Positions 1 to 6,886 of a stretch of 10,865 nt of DNA are shown here, piece after piece (within the stretch, counting starts at the first letter, position 1; each line of letters starts with the position of its first letter). The stretch is taken from NCBI GenBank assembly GCA_934254725.1, contig CAKQLR010000056.1, positions 1-10,865 on the forward strand. The letters run 5' to 3'. The position numbers and the translations under genes were made by a program. The notes beneath the pieces are model-generated. The model saw only the letters and a list, made by a program, of their open reading frames with translations, was not told where the DNA came from and did no database searches. The DNA is from an uncultured Clostridia bacterium. GTDB lineage: Bacteria > Bacillota > Clostridia > Christensenellales > Borkfalkiaceae.

Positions 1-210
1 GATAAAAACAGCGTAGATTGCAGTTAAAACGCATTCCGAGACTAAAAGCGGCGTTTTCTTGGGCGTTTCATACGGCTGCAGAATAAAATAGACAAGCATA
101 AATACAGCCGCAGCTAAATACACCGCAGAAACTGTAAAAATCACCGTAAGGCATTTCTTTTTTTGTTTAACAACACTCTCTATATCAGAGGAAGAATAAA
201 TTTCATTCAT
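1..210 (-). CDS. Hypothetical membrane protein, partial (C-terminus beyond left edge)
   Basis: An open frame of 70 codons starts with ATG at 210 and runs off the window edge with no stop. The N-terminus (MNEIYSSSDIESVV) is polar, then a basic patch (KQKKK) precedes a membrane span at about residues 21-44. After a short polar loop (QPYETPKKTP) a second span begins near residue 56. The start is supported by a GGAGAAAAGAGAG purine stretch just upstream. The ATG overlaps the end of the preceding gene by 8 nt (ATGAATGA, the last TGA being that gene's stop), so the two are almost certainly co-translated. I do not recognise the family. Codon use and frame look like a real gene; function is unknown. 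Confidence 0.7.
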   Translation of the reverse strand, partial: MNEIYSSSDIESVVKQKKKCLTVIFTVSAVYLAAAVFMLVYFILQPYETPKKTPLLVSECVLTAIYAVFI

Positions 211-691
211 CTCTCTTTTCTCCGTTCTCGGTAAACTCTTTTTGTTTAGGCGTAATTTTAACGAATTGTAAATCGCCGTCGTTATCGTAATAAAGCTCGA
301 ACCTGTCGGGGTATTCCGCCATTACGTACTTTGGATTTTGAGCGACTCTGAAGTAAGTAGGCTTGTCCTCACCCGTTACTTCCTTAATGGAAATTTCTAC
401 GGGTTCCGATTTCTTTGTCTTTTTAGGCGCTTCGCTCAGATATTTGAAAAAATTGTAAAGCGTTGCGGCGATTGCGTATGCCGCAGAGATACCCGCCAGA
501 ACCGCAAAGGTAACCCAAAAGGCGGATGTCAGAGAATCTCCCGGAAGGACAAAAGCAAAAATAAACCAAACAGCACAAACCGTAAGCAGCAACTGCAAAT
601 TAAGCGTTCTTATCACATTCCAGATAAACTGAAAGAACGAATCTATGATTTTTACAACGCTTCCGAATCCGAAGCAAATCGGTTTAACCAT
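203..691 (-). CDS. Hypothetical two-span membrane protein (162 aa)
   Basis: A 162-residue protein of unknown family. Two hydrophobic spans are visible at about residues 32-49 and 56-81, joined by a very short loop (LPGDSLTS), so it is a membrane hairpin. A Lys-rich stretch (PKKTKK, about 89-94) follows and suggests that the C-terminal half is cytoplasmic. That half (about 97-160) is soluble and charged, with a Tyr/Asp-rich segment (YPDRFELYYDNDGDLQF) that looks like a small beta-rich domain. The ATG is well placed behind TAGGAG with a 6-nt spacer. It lies 43 nt after degV with no terminator between them, and its stop overlaps the start of the next membrane protein gene, giving a probable degV-membrane-membrane cotranscript. 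I cannot assign a function; a role beside DegV in lipid handling would only be guilt by association. Confidence 0.75.
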   Translation of the reverse strand: MVKPICFGFGSVVKIIDSFFQFIWNVIRTLNLQLLLTVCAVWFIFAFVLPGDSLTSAFWVTFAVLAGISAAYAIAATLYNFFKYLSEAPKKTKKSEPVEISIKEVTGEDKPTYFRVAQNPKYVMAEYPDRFELYYDNDGDLQFVKITPKQKEFTENGEKRDE

Positions 692-734
692 TGTTTCTCC
701 TAAAAATCATGTGAGTAAATAGGCTTTCAAAAGG

Positions 735-1583
735 CTACTCCGTAATAAACAGAATGCCGATTGTATTTGGTCCGCAGTGGGAAGTAACCGTGCAGCCCGC
801 GTCGCTTTCTATTATCTCGTTGAAATCGAAAAGTTCTTTTGCAAGGTCTTTTACAATCTGAACAAGTTCCGGATCGGACGGGCTGTGCGTAACAAAACAT
901 CTCGTTTTGTCATAACTTTTGTACTCCTCGGCGACATCCTTTACATACTGCGTCAAACATTTCTGCATTCCGCCCATATACTTCTTTTTAGCTTTAAGCT
1001 GACCGTCCATCATCGAAATATACGGATGAAGTTTTAAAACCTTTGCGCCCATAAGAGCGGCAAGAGAACATCTTCCGCCTTTGTGTAAAAACTCCAGGGT
1101 ATCCACAACGAAAGAAGTCTGCACTTTTTTAGGAAGCTCCTTTAATATCCCGCAGATTTCGTCAAAGGATTTTCCTTCTTTTATAAAATCGTGCGTTTTC
1201 ATAATAAGCAAGCCTTGCCCGGAGGACAATGCCATACTATCGACGACAAAAACATTGCCGTTAAACGCTTCCGCCGCGGCTACCGCATTCTGATACATAG
1301 AAGATGCCTTGGAAGAAATATCGAAATGAATAACTTTGTAACCCTCGTCGACGTACTTCTTAAAAACTTCTGCATATCTTTGCTCATTTGTCGCAGAAGT
1401 TTTGGGAAGCTCCCCCGTCTGTTTAACGTATTCGAGAACGCTTTCGGATGTTATTCCGTCGCCGTCCAGATGGCATTCCGTGCCGAGAATAATCTCCACG
1501 GGGATAATTTCAACTCCCATCGAAGAGACTTCTTCGTTCGTTAAATCGCACGTACTGTCGGACAATATTTTAATTTTTTCCAT
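735..1583 (-). CDS. DegV family fatty-acid-binding protein (FakB-like)
   Basis: A 282-residue protein, the usual DegV length. DegV/FakB proteins bind a fatty acid and present it to the kinase FakA, which makes acyl-phosphate for phospholipid synthesis. Family signatures in order: SDSTCDL at 8-14; KTSATNEQ at 61-68, with T62 at the carboxylate-binding Thr; ISSKASSMYQNA at 89-100, with S94 at the second carboxylate ligand; VVDSMALSSGQGLL at 113-126; and GGRCS at 169-173, where many members have GGRI/GGRL. M96 sits where the common SGTY motif has Thr, a mild deviation. The start follows AGGAG about 10 nt upstream. It lies 65 nt downstream of lepB on the same strand, and no terminator was seen in the gap. 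No fakA/dak-like gene is in the window, so the partner kinase must be elsewhere. The family call is firm; the lipid specificity cannot be read from sequence. Confidence 0.95.
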   Translation of the reverse strand: MEKIKILSDSTCDLTNEEVSSMGVEIIPVEIILGTECHLDGDGITSESVLEYVKQTGELPKTSATNEQRYAEVFKKYVDEGYKVIHFDISSKASSMYQNAVAAAEAFNGNVFVVDSMALSSGQGLLIMKTHDFIKEGKSFDEICGILKELPKKVQTSFVVDTLEFLHKGGRCSLAALMGAKVLKLHPYISMMDGQLKAKKKYMGGMQKCLTQYVKDVAEEYKSYDKTRCFVTHSPSDPELVQIVKDLAKELFDFNEIIESDAGCTVTSHCGPNTIGILFITE

Positions 1584-1611
1584 TAAATGAATTCTCCTGT
1601 TTTATAATAGC

Positions 1612-1644
1612 TTTTCGCAAACGAAGCGCAAACTTCCGCGAAAA
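1612..1644. repeat. Imperfect hairpin in the lepB-degV gap
   Basis: TTTTCGC at 1612-1618 pairs with GCGAAAA at 1638-1644, and inside it GAAG (1623-1626) pairs with CTTC (1633-1636), separated by small bulges. The hexamer GCAAAC also occurs twice directly (1617-1622 and 1628-1633). Neither strand has a T-run after the structure, so it is not a standard Rho-independent terminator. On the minus strand a TATTAT box (1607-1602) follows it, only about 6 nt before the degV ribosome binding site. It may be an RNA processing or stability element, or chance. Confidence 0.3.
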
Positions 1645-1648
1645 AAAT

Positions 1649-2302
1649 TTAATCACCGGCTATGTTTTCCCCGCGCATGGCGTAAAGAAAGCCGTAGTAA
1701 TCTTTGATAATATCTTTGTGTTTTATAGACCACTTCGGAACAACAGCAAATACCTGACTCGTTTTTATGTGAGAATAAACGGTTCTTCTGCTATCGAGAC
1801 TGAGTAGTCTGTTGTCGCCGAGAACAAATACTTCGTCCTTTCCTACTTTATGAGGGAAGGATGTGTATTCTTTCGGGAGCGAAGTGTAATCCTCGGTGTA
1901 GGTTTTTTGAATAAGATATTCTTCCTCAAGCTTTACACCGTTTCTGTAAACATAACCGTCTTTTATGTCAATCTCGTCGCCTTCCAGCCCGATAATGCGT
2001 TTTATTATTTTTTTTGTGTCGCCGCCGGTAGTTTCCACTCCGGTATCTACAACGATCACGTCACCGTAAGAGTACCGACCGAGTTTAGCCTTTAATGTAT
2101 CGGCAATAAGAAAGTTTGTATCATACAGGGTCGGTTCCATGCTTCTTCCGCTGACAAAAATCGTTGTAAATACAAACGTTTTTAAAAACAGCAAAAGCAT
2201 AAGCAGTATAATTACGATAATCATAACTATGTCCGCAATACCGCTTTCTTTTTTACCCGAAATTTTATTATATAAATCTTTCGGAGTTAAAAAATCACCC
2301 AT
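1649..2302 (-). CDS. lepB: Signal peptidase I
   Basis: Membrane-anchored serine/lysine protease (peptidase family S26) that removes signal peptides from exported proteins on the outer face of the membrane. With the start at 2302 the protein is 217 residues. It has a short cytoplasmic tail, one membrane span at about 24-47, then the extracytoplasmic domain. The catalytic Ser is S54 in SGRSMEPT, the general-base Lys is K101 in KRIIGLEGDEI, and the GDNR...S.DSR box lies at 162-172. All hallmark residues are present. One N-terminal span is typical of Gram-positive SipS-like enzymes. The frame could extend to an ATG at 2338 (229 aa), but only A/T-rich sequence precedes that codon, whereas AGAGGTG lies 11 nt before the 2302 ATG; I therefore prefer 2302. 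A terminator upstream at 2400-2440 means this gene has its own promoter. TATACT at 2329-2324 is a -10 candidate, but it lies very close to the ribosome binding site and has no good -35. Confidence 0.95.
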   Translation of the reverse strand: MGDFLTPKDLYNKISGKKESGIADIVMIIVIILLMLLLFLKTFVFTTIFVSGRSMEPTLYDTNFLIADTLKAKLGRYSYGDVIVVDTGVETTGGDTKKIIKRIIGLEGDEIDIKDGYVYRNGVKLEEEYLIQKTYTEDYTSLPKEYTSFPHKVGKDEVFVLGDNRLLSLDSRRTVYSHIKTSQVFAVVPKWSIKHKDIIKDYYGFLYAMRGENIAGD

Positions 2303-2313
2303 AAAGAACTTTA

Positions 2314-2320
2314 CACCTCT
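2314..2320 (-). promoter_or_regulatory. Ribosome binding site deciding the lepB start
   Basis: AGAGGTG on the minus strand (2320-2314) matches the anti-Shine-Dalgarno sequence and lies 11 nt before the ATG at 2302-2300. The in-frame upstream ATG at 2338 has no such element; the 22 nt before it contain only one G/C pair. This favours the shorter signal peptidase. Confidence 0.6.
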
Positions 2321-2399
2321 GTCAGTATATTTTACCATAAAAAATAAAATAAATAAAGTATTTAGTTATCTATATTTACAAATGTCTTTCTTTTTTTCG

Positions 2400-2440
2400 A
2401 AAATTAAAAGCGCTTTCGAGGAAAAATTTCTCGAAAGCGC
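2400..2440 (-). terminator. Rho-independent terminator after the 557-aa hydrolase-like gene
   Basis: A perfect 11-bp inverted repeat, GCGCTTTCGAG (2410-2420) and CTCGAAAGCGC (2430-2440), encloses a 9-nt loop. Read on the minus strand, the stem is followed at once by TTTTAATTTT, the expected U-rich tail. On the plus strand the following bases are CCGAATAAAA, so it works in one direction. It sits 16 nt beyond the stop of the hydrolase-like gene and upstream of lepB, separating the two transcription units. Confidence 0.88.
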
Positions 2441-2455
2441 CCGAATAAAACTTAA

Positions 2456-4129
2456 TTACAAAAACAAAACATTGTTTATTGCGAAAAATCCGTCCGATTT
2501 AAAACCTATATAAACAACCTCGTCAAAGTCCGTGATGAGCTTCCCGTCCTGAGATTTAAAATCCTTTATATATAAAACCACGTTCTGCCAGACCTCTCCC
2601 TCGGGAACGTCAACCGAACAGCTGTATATCAATTCGTTTTCGCACCCAAGCGAAACGCCTATGGAAGCGACAAGCGTAACGGGCGAATTACAATAGACGT
2701 CGAGTTTAAAAATAGAATCCGTTTTAACCTGAACACATTTTTCATTCGGCTTATAGGAAATCAATCCGCTTTTTGAAGAAACGCCGCTTATATTCATCGG
2801 TCCGCGCTTTACGATAAGTGGACTGTTTTTATAGTACAGGACGTTTGCAATCATGTCTTTCGGGTCAGTGTCGCACACGAAATCGCCCAAACCTTCGGTA
2901 TTACTGTAAATCAAATTTGTGCGAATAATGTCCGATATAGGGCATTTACACGGAATTATACCCGTCGAAACGGTTATTCCGTTTCTGTACTCCGCAACGG
3001 CAAAAGCAAACATAAGCCCCCCGCCGTTCACGCAGGAATATTCCGCAACATACTTGTCGTTTTCAAGCGTTGCGTTAAGAGTTACCCAGTTCCTCCAGGA
3101 AGGAATAGTTTGCCCTTCGCAAAGGTAAATCCGCAAATTTCTGGTTTTTACTTCGCTTCCGACGGCAACCTCAACCCTTACCCCGCCGGGAATAACCTTA
3201 AAAGAAAGTTGCGGTTCGCTCGGTCGTACTATCCTCTGCCCAGAAAGGAAAGCGCCGAAAAATAATTCCGAATTTCTCGTGCAATTTATATCGAGCGCAT
3301 CCCTCATTCTCGGCGAAAAACAGAATAGAGTAGAAACTTTCGGGTTAACCCTTCTTATCGTGTCATGCGCTCTGTCAGCGTCAAAAGTAGTGGAATTAGT
3401 GGAAGTAAGCAGCGCAACAGGGCATTTGCAATATGGAGCGAACGAGTGAGAATCGACGCCCGCAATAAACCTTATGCGTTCCTCGTCAATTTCGCCCATT
3501 CTGTCCGACGAAAATTTATCCGTTCCTTTATACGCACGCCATCCTGCGCCGAAAAGCGCCACCGCACAGGTAATGCGGTTATCCATTGAAACGAGATGCC
3601 ACATAATTTCCGCGCCGTATTTTACGCCGAGCACACCTATCTTATTAGTTTCAAGCCGGGCTTTTAAAAAGCTTATAGCATATGAAGCCACGCACGTCCA
3701 CTCGTATCTGCAAGTTTCTCGCGCGGACCTCGGAACCCTGTCAAAATTCAGTTCCGAGTACTTTAAATTCGCATACTTAATATCGCTCGGATAGTTTGTG
3801 TAATTATCCGTGCTTTCAGTCTCGCCTTTATAGTCTATAAGCAAAACGTCGTACCCGAGCCTGACGTATATATTCATCAACTGAATATCCGTTTTATCCT
3901 CGAGGTCGGGAATGATAAGAATGGCGCTATGCTTTTTCCCGTCATCGTGACGAGCAAGTATGCCGTATATAAGAACCCTTCCTTCGGAGGTTTCTCTGCC
4001 GTTAAAATATACTTCGTTATAAACGACATCCTCCACCCTTTCGTCGCTGACAATACTGTCTCTGAGCGGCAAATCGGCAGAAAAGCCGTTATATAGCGTA
4101 AGCGGAGTGTAAATAGGATTAGCTATCAT
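2456..4129 (-). CDS. Alpha/beta-hydrolase-fold protein, apparently without catalytic triad
   Basis: A 557-residue protein with three apparent parts. Residues about 35-290 have the layout of the acetyl-xylan-esterase/dienelactone-hydrolase-like alpha/beta fold: strand HSAILIIPDLED (67-78), strand GYDVLLIDYKGE (92-103), helix and elbow strand KIGVLGVKYGAE (163-174), then FAPYCKCPVALLTSTN (230-245) and a last strand ending FCFSPRMR. Residues about 305-395 look like a beta-sandwich of the kind that follows such hydrolases (SWRNW near 344; FAFAVAEYRNG near 375). Residues about 400-557 form a beta-rich C-terminal domain resembling a carbohydrate-binding jelly roll and ending FAINNVLFL. The nucleophile elbow G168-V-K-Y-G172 has Lys where Ser is expected, the acid position reads TNS, and no His is found at the end of the fold. 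No signal peptide is seen, so it is probably cytoplasmic. AAGGA lies 6 nt before the ATG. The fold call is by motif recognition; the domain boundaries are estimates. Confidence 0.8.
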   Translation of the reverse strand: MIANPIYTPLTLYNGFSADLPLRDSIVSDERVEDVVYNEVYFNGRETSEGRVLIYGILARHDDGKKHSAILIIPDLEDKTDIQLMNIYVRLGYDVLLIDYKGETESTDNYTNYPSDIKYANLKYSELNFDRVPRSARETCRYEWTCVASYAISFLKARLETNKIGVLGVKYGAEIMWHLVSMDNRITCAVALFGAGWRAYKGTDKFSSDRMGEIDEERIRFIAGVDSHSFAPYCKCPVALLTSTNSTTFDADRAHDTIRRVNPKVSTLFCFSPRMRDALDINCTRNSELFFGAFLSGQRIVRPSEPQLSFKVIPGGVRVEVAVGSEVKTRNLRIYLCEGQTIPSWRNWVTLNATLENDKYVAEYSCVNGGGLMFAFAVAEYRNGITVSTGIIPCKCPISDIIRTNLIYSNTEGLGDFVCDTDPKDMIANVLYYKNSPLIVKRGPMNISGVSSKSGLISYKPNEKCVQVKTDSIFKLDVYCNSPVTLVASIGVSLGCENELIYSCSVDVPEGEVWQNVVLYIKDFKSQDGKLITDFDEVVYIGFKSDGFFAINNVLFL

Positions 4130-4151
4130 TTCAATTCCTTTTTCTTTTAAA

Positions 4152-4186
4152 CTTTATCGCGAAACACTTAATAATATGCGATAAAG
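4152..4186 (-). terminator. Hairpin between sbcC and the hydrolase-like gene, possible weak terminator
   Basis: CTTTATCGC (4152-4160) and GCGATAAAG (4178-4186) form a perfect 9-bp inverted repeat around a 17-nt A/T-rich loop. On the minus strand it lies 29 nt beyond the sbcC stop and is followed by TTTAAAAG, a poor U-tail. It could be a weak terminator for sbcDC, an RNA processing site, or an operator for the downstream gene, whose ATG is at 4129. Structure is certain; role is not. Confidence 0.4.
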
Positions 4187-4214
4187 GCAGGTAATTATTT
4201 TATATTCGAATTTA

Positions 4215-6872
4215 TCAACAGATTGTTTCCACCGTAGAGCCGTGCGTTGCCGTTGCCGGCGAAACAAGTATTTTCGATTGAATCCGCTGTTTTAATTCAA
4301 TGACGTGAGATATAAGACCGATTGTAAAATTGGCACTCCTGAGCCTATCGAGACTATCGAGGACAACTTCGGTAAGATCCTCGTCGAGCGTTCCGAAACC
4401 CTCGTCAAGGAAGAAAAATTCAACCGGTTTATTTGTCTTTTCGCATATAGCTTGCGAAAGTGAAAGCGCCAGCGACAATGATACAAGGAAGGTCTCCCCA
4501 CCCGAAAGCGTAGACACGGGGCGCCTGTCGCCGCAACTTAAATTATCCGAAACAAAAAAATCCCCGTCGTAAATAAGGTCGTATCTTCCGGAAGTAAGCA
4601 AAAGCAACGTTCTCGAGGCGTTAAACGAAATTTCGGACAAATATTCTTCGGCAATAAAATCCAATAAATTCCTCCCGTAAAGAACTTCTCCTAGTTTTAT
4701 CAGCAAATTCATTTTGGAAGCAATCTCGTCTCTCTTTTCTCTGAGTTTTTCGCTTTTCTTCAAATTCTCTTCTGCATCCGAAAACTCCTTCGAATAAACA
4801 GCAAACCTCTCGGAACATGCCTTAAAATTCTCGCTTAACTCGTCTCGTTTGTCAAGTAAACTCTCGTATGAGGTTTCGTCAAACGGATTATCGGCAAAGA
4901 GCTTTTCCAAAAGACTCTTTAGAGAAAGCGACTCATTCAGCCGAGCCTCGTATTCGCTAACTTTTTTATTATACAATGAAACGATATTTTCGTCAAGCGC
5001 GTAAGCCTTAGCTTCTTCGGAAGAAGAAAACCTAGACTTATCGAGCAGCTCAGACAACTTGTCGGAAAACATAACTATTCTTTCTTTAAAAGCAGCTCTT
5101 TTACCTTCGCAAACAGAAAGTTTTTCTCTTAATAACGAAAGATTGTTTTCCGCTGCTTCTTTCCTTTTTAAAACAAGCTCAGCTTTTTGTTTTATATCTG
5201 AAATTTTCTTTTCGACATCCTCGATAGCCTGACTTAACTTTTTATTTGATGAAATAGAATAACCTGTTCGGCACTCAACTTCTTCCAGCGTTTTTTTGCA
5301 TTGAATTCCTTCGTCCGAAAGTTCAGTCAGCTTTTCTGAAATTGATTGAATTTTTTGTAAAGAAGCTGCCTTTTTCGCTGTTAATTCGGCTATTTTAGCG
5401 TTTATGTAATTAGCTTTTTCCGTTTTGCTCTTTATTATTTCGATCTGTTCTGAAACAGCCGATACATCCGTGTTTACAAAACCGATGTCATCGATTCGCT
5501 TTTTAATCTCGGCTATTTTTCTTACGATTTCGCCGTGCACAAGCTTACCGAATTCCGTCTCGGTATAAGGTTTAACAGAGTTTAATTTCTCGGTAAAATA
5601 GTCATTTTCGGAAATCAATTCCTCCTTAACTGAAAGCGACCCGATATTCTCTATCAGACGTATAAATTCTTTTTCGGGTGACCCGCAACGCTGTAATTCC
5701 AAGGTTAACGAATTTAGTTGTTTTTCTGTTTCTTCCGCAAGTTTTTTTTCTCGCGAAAGAAATTCCGTCTGCTCCTTATAATCTATGCGCAATTTTTCTG
5801 TTTTATTGACCAAAGAAATATTTGCGTTCAAAACGGCTTGAACCGAAATATATTTCTCGAGTTCCGTAGATGCCTGTTTGCTTTGTTCATCAGATATAGT
5901 TTTTAAATCCTGTTCGGTTTCTTTAACCTTTGTCGATAGTTCGTCCGATAAATGGTTCAGTTTCGATAATTGTTCTTTTGCATCCGTTAAGTCTTTATCT
6001 GCTTTTAAAACATCGCGAGCATTCTCGACATTTGCCAAAGCATCTTTTTTGTTCAGAATTTTCTCTTGCGATTGCAAAAGTTCTTTAAGCGTTTCTTCGT
6101 TTTTTATATATTTTTTCTTATCCGAATACAATTCGCCGTCTTTTTTTATTTGACTTTCAAGTTCTGATAATTGCCTGTTTATCTCTGTTTTACGGGCTTT
6201 TTCGCTGTTTAGCAAATTTCTTTTCTCTTCCAGATACTCTTTTGTAAATATCTCATACGACTTTAGTTCGCCGTTAGCGCCCGCAAGCTCCGCCTGCGTT
6301 TCGCTTATCTTTTCCTTAAGTTTTTTACCGAGAAGAAAATCGTATTTTTCAAGACCGAACAGTTTGGAAACGCTTGAAAGTCTTTCCGCCCTTGACGATT
6401 TAACAAATGCGGCAAACTCGTTTTGAGGGAGAATAATACAGCGGGCAAACTCGTCATAGCTTACGCCTATAATCTCTTTTATCTTCTCGTTTACCTTTTC
6501 ACCTTCGCAGAGAGGAATGGTATCGTTTTCCTTTAATTCAAACAATTCTGCAGATGTATCTATCAATCCACGTTTGTTAAGTTTTAGCGTTTTGTTGACC
6601 TTAAAAGTTCTACGCTCACCATTGGAAAGGACTTCGAAAACAAACCTTACATAAGCGTCACTCGATTTATTATTAAGGTACTCCTTAAGAGTTTGCTTTC
6701 TGGAAGTGCGAGAAAAGAGAGCATACAAAATACAATCGAGAATTGTCGATTTACCGCTGCCCGTTTTCCCGAATATGCCAAAAAGCCCTGCTTCACAGAG
6801 CCTTGAAAAATCGATTTCGGCTTTTTCCGAAAAACTGTTTATTCCTTTAAATTCAAGATATAAAGGCTTCAT
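4215..6872 (-). CDS. sbcC: SbcC/Rad50-type exonuclease ATPase subunit
   Basis: The SMC-like ATPase half of the SbcCD (Rad50-Mre11) nuclease, which opens DNA hairpins and processes blocked ends. The N-terminal half of the ATPase has Walker A GKTGSGKST at 35-43 and a Q-loop region near LPQNEF (148-153). A Lys/Glu-rich coiled coil covers about 175-715. The C-terminal half has signature LSGGE (789-793), Walker B FFFLDE (819-824), D-loop GTLD (827-830) and H-loop His 856. The length of 885 aa is short beside the roughly 1050 aa of E. coli SbcC, and the missing length lies in the coil. No CxxC zinc hook is present; only RCGSPE (395-400) recalls half of the usual CPVCGS motif. The start is supported by AAAGGGG about 7 nt upstream, placed right after the sbcD stop. 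The gene ends in tandem stops (TGATAA). It is in an operon with sbcD. Confidence 0.95.
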   Translation of the reverse strand: MKPLYLEFKGINSFSEKAEIDFSRLCEAGLFGIFGKTGSGKSTILDCILYALFSRTSRKQTLKEYLNNKSSDAYVRFVFEVLSNGERRTFKVNKTLKLNKRGLIDTSAELFELKENDTIPLCEGEKVNEKIKEIIGVSYDEFARCIILPQNEFAAFVKSSRAERLSSVSKLFGLEKYDFLLGKKLKEKISETQAELAGANGELKSYEIFTKEYLEEKRNLLNSEKARKTEINRQLSELESQIKKDGELYSDKKKYIKNEETLKELLQSQEKILNKKDALANVENARDVLKADKDLTDAKEQLSKLNHLSDELSTKVKETEQDLKTISDEQSKQASTELEKYISVQAVLNANISLVNKTEKLRIDYKEQTEFLSREKKLAEETEKQLNSLTLELQRCGSPEKEFIRLIENIGSLSVKEELISENDYFTEKLNSVKPYTETEFGKLVHGEIVRKIAEIKKRIDDIGFVNTDVSAVSEQIEIIKSKTEKANYINAKIAELTAKKAASLQKIQSISEKLTELSDEGIQCKKTLEEVECRTGYSISSNKKLSQAIEDVEKKISDIKQKAELVLKRKEAAENNLSLLREKLSVCEGKRAAFKERIVMFSDKLSELLDKSRFSSSEEAKAYALDENIVSLYNKKVSEYEARLNESLSLKSLLEKLFADNPFDETSYESLLDKRDELSENFKACSERFAVYSKEFSDAEENLKKSEKLREKRDEIASKMNLLIKLGEVLYGRNLLDFIAEEYLSEISFNASRTLLLLTSGRYDLIYDGDFFVSDNLSCGDRRPVSTLSGGETFLVSLSLALSLSQAICEKTNKPVEFFFLDEGFGTLDEDLTEVVLDSLDRLRSANFTIGLISHVIELKQRIQSKILVSPATATHGSTVETIC

Positions 6873-6886
6873 CGTATCCCCTTTTT

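Noticed and set aside
338..703. A 121-codon plus-strand frame opposite the 162-aa membrane protein
   Set aside because: It is Arg/Asn/Lys-rich with no domain and no ribosome binding site. The minus-strand frame has clear membrane spans, a TAGGAG site and coupling to its neighbour.
1191..1544. A 117-codon plus-strand frame within degV
   Set aside because: It is antisense to a fully conserved DegV gene and has no recognisable content.
1602..1607. TATTAT on the minus strand as a degV promoter -10, with TTGCGC 16 nt upstream
   Set aside because: The implied transcript start falls on the AGGAG ribosome binding site, leaving practically no leader; degV is more simply read from lepB.
4330..6153. 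Several plus-strand open frames of 60-91 codons antisense to sbcC, rich in Ser/Phe
   Set aside because: Their composition is what the complement of Lys/Glu-rich coiled-coil codons gives; they have no ribosome binding sites or family motifs, while the minus-strand frame has complete ABC ATPase motifs.
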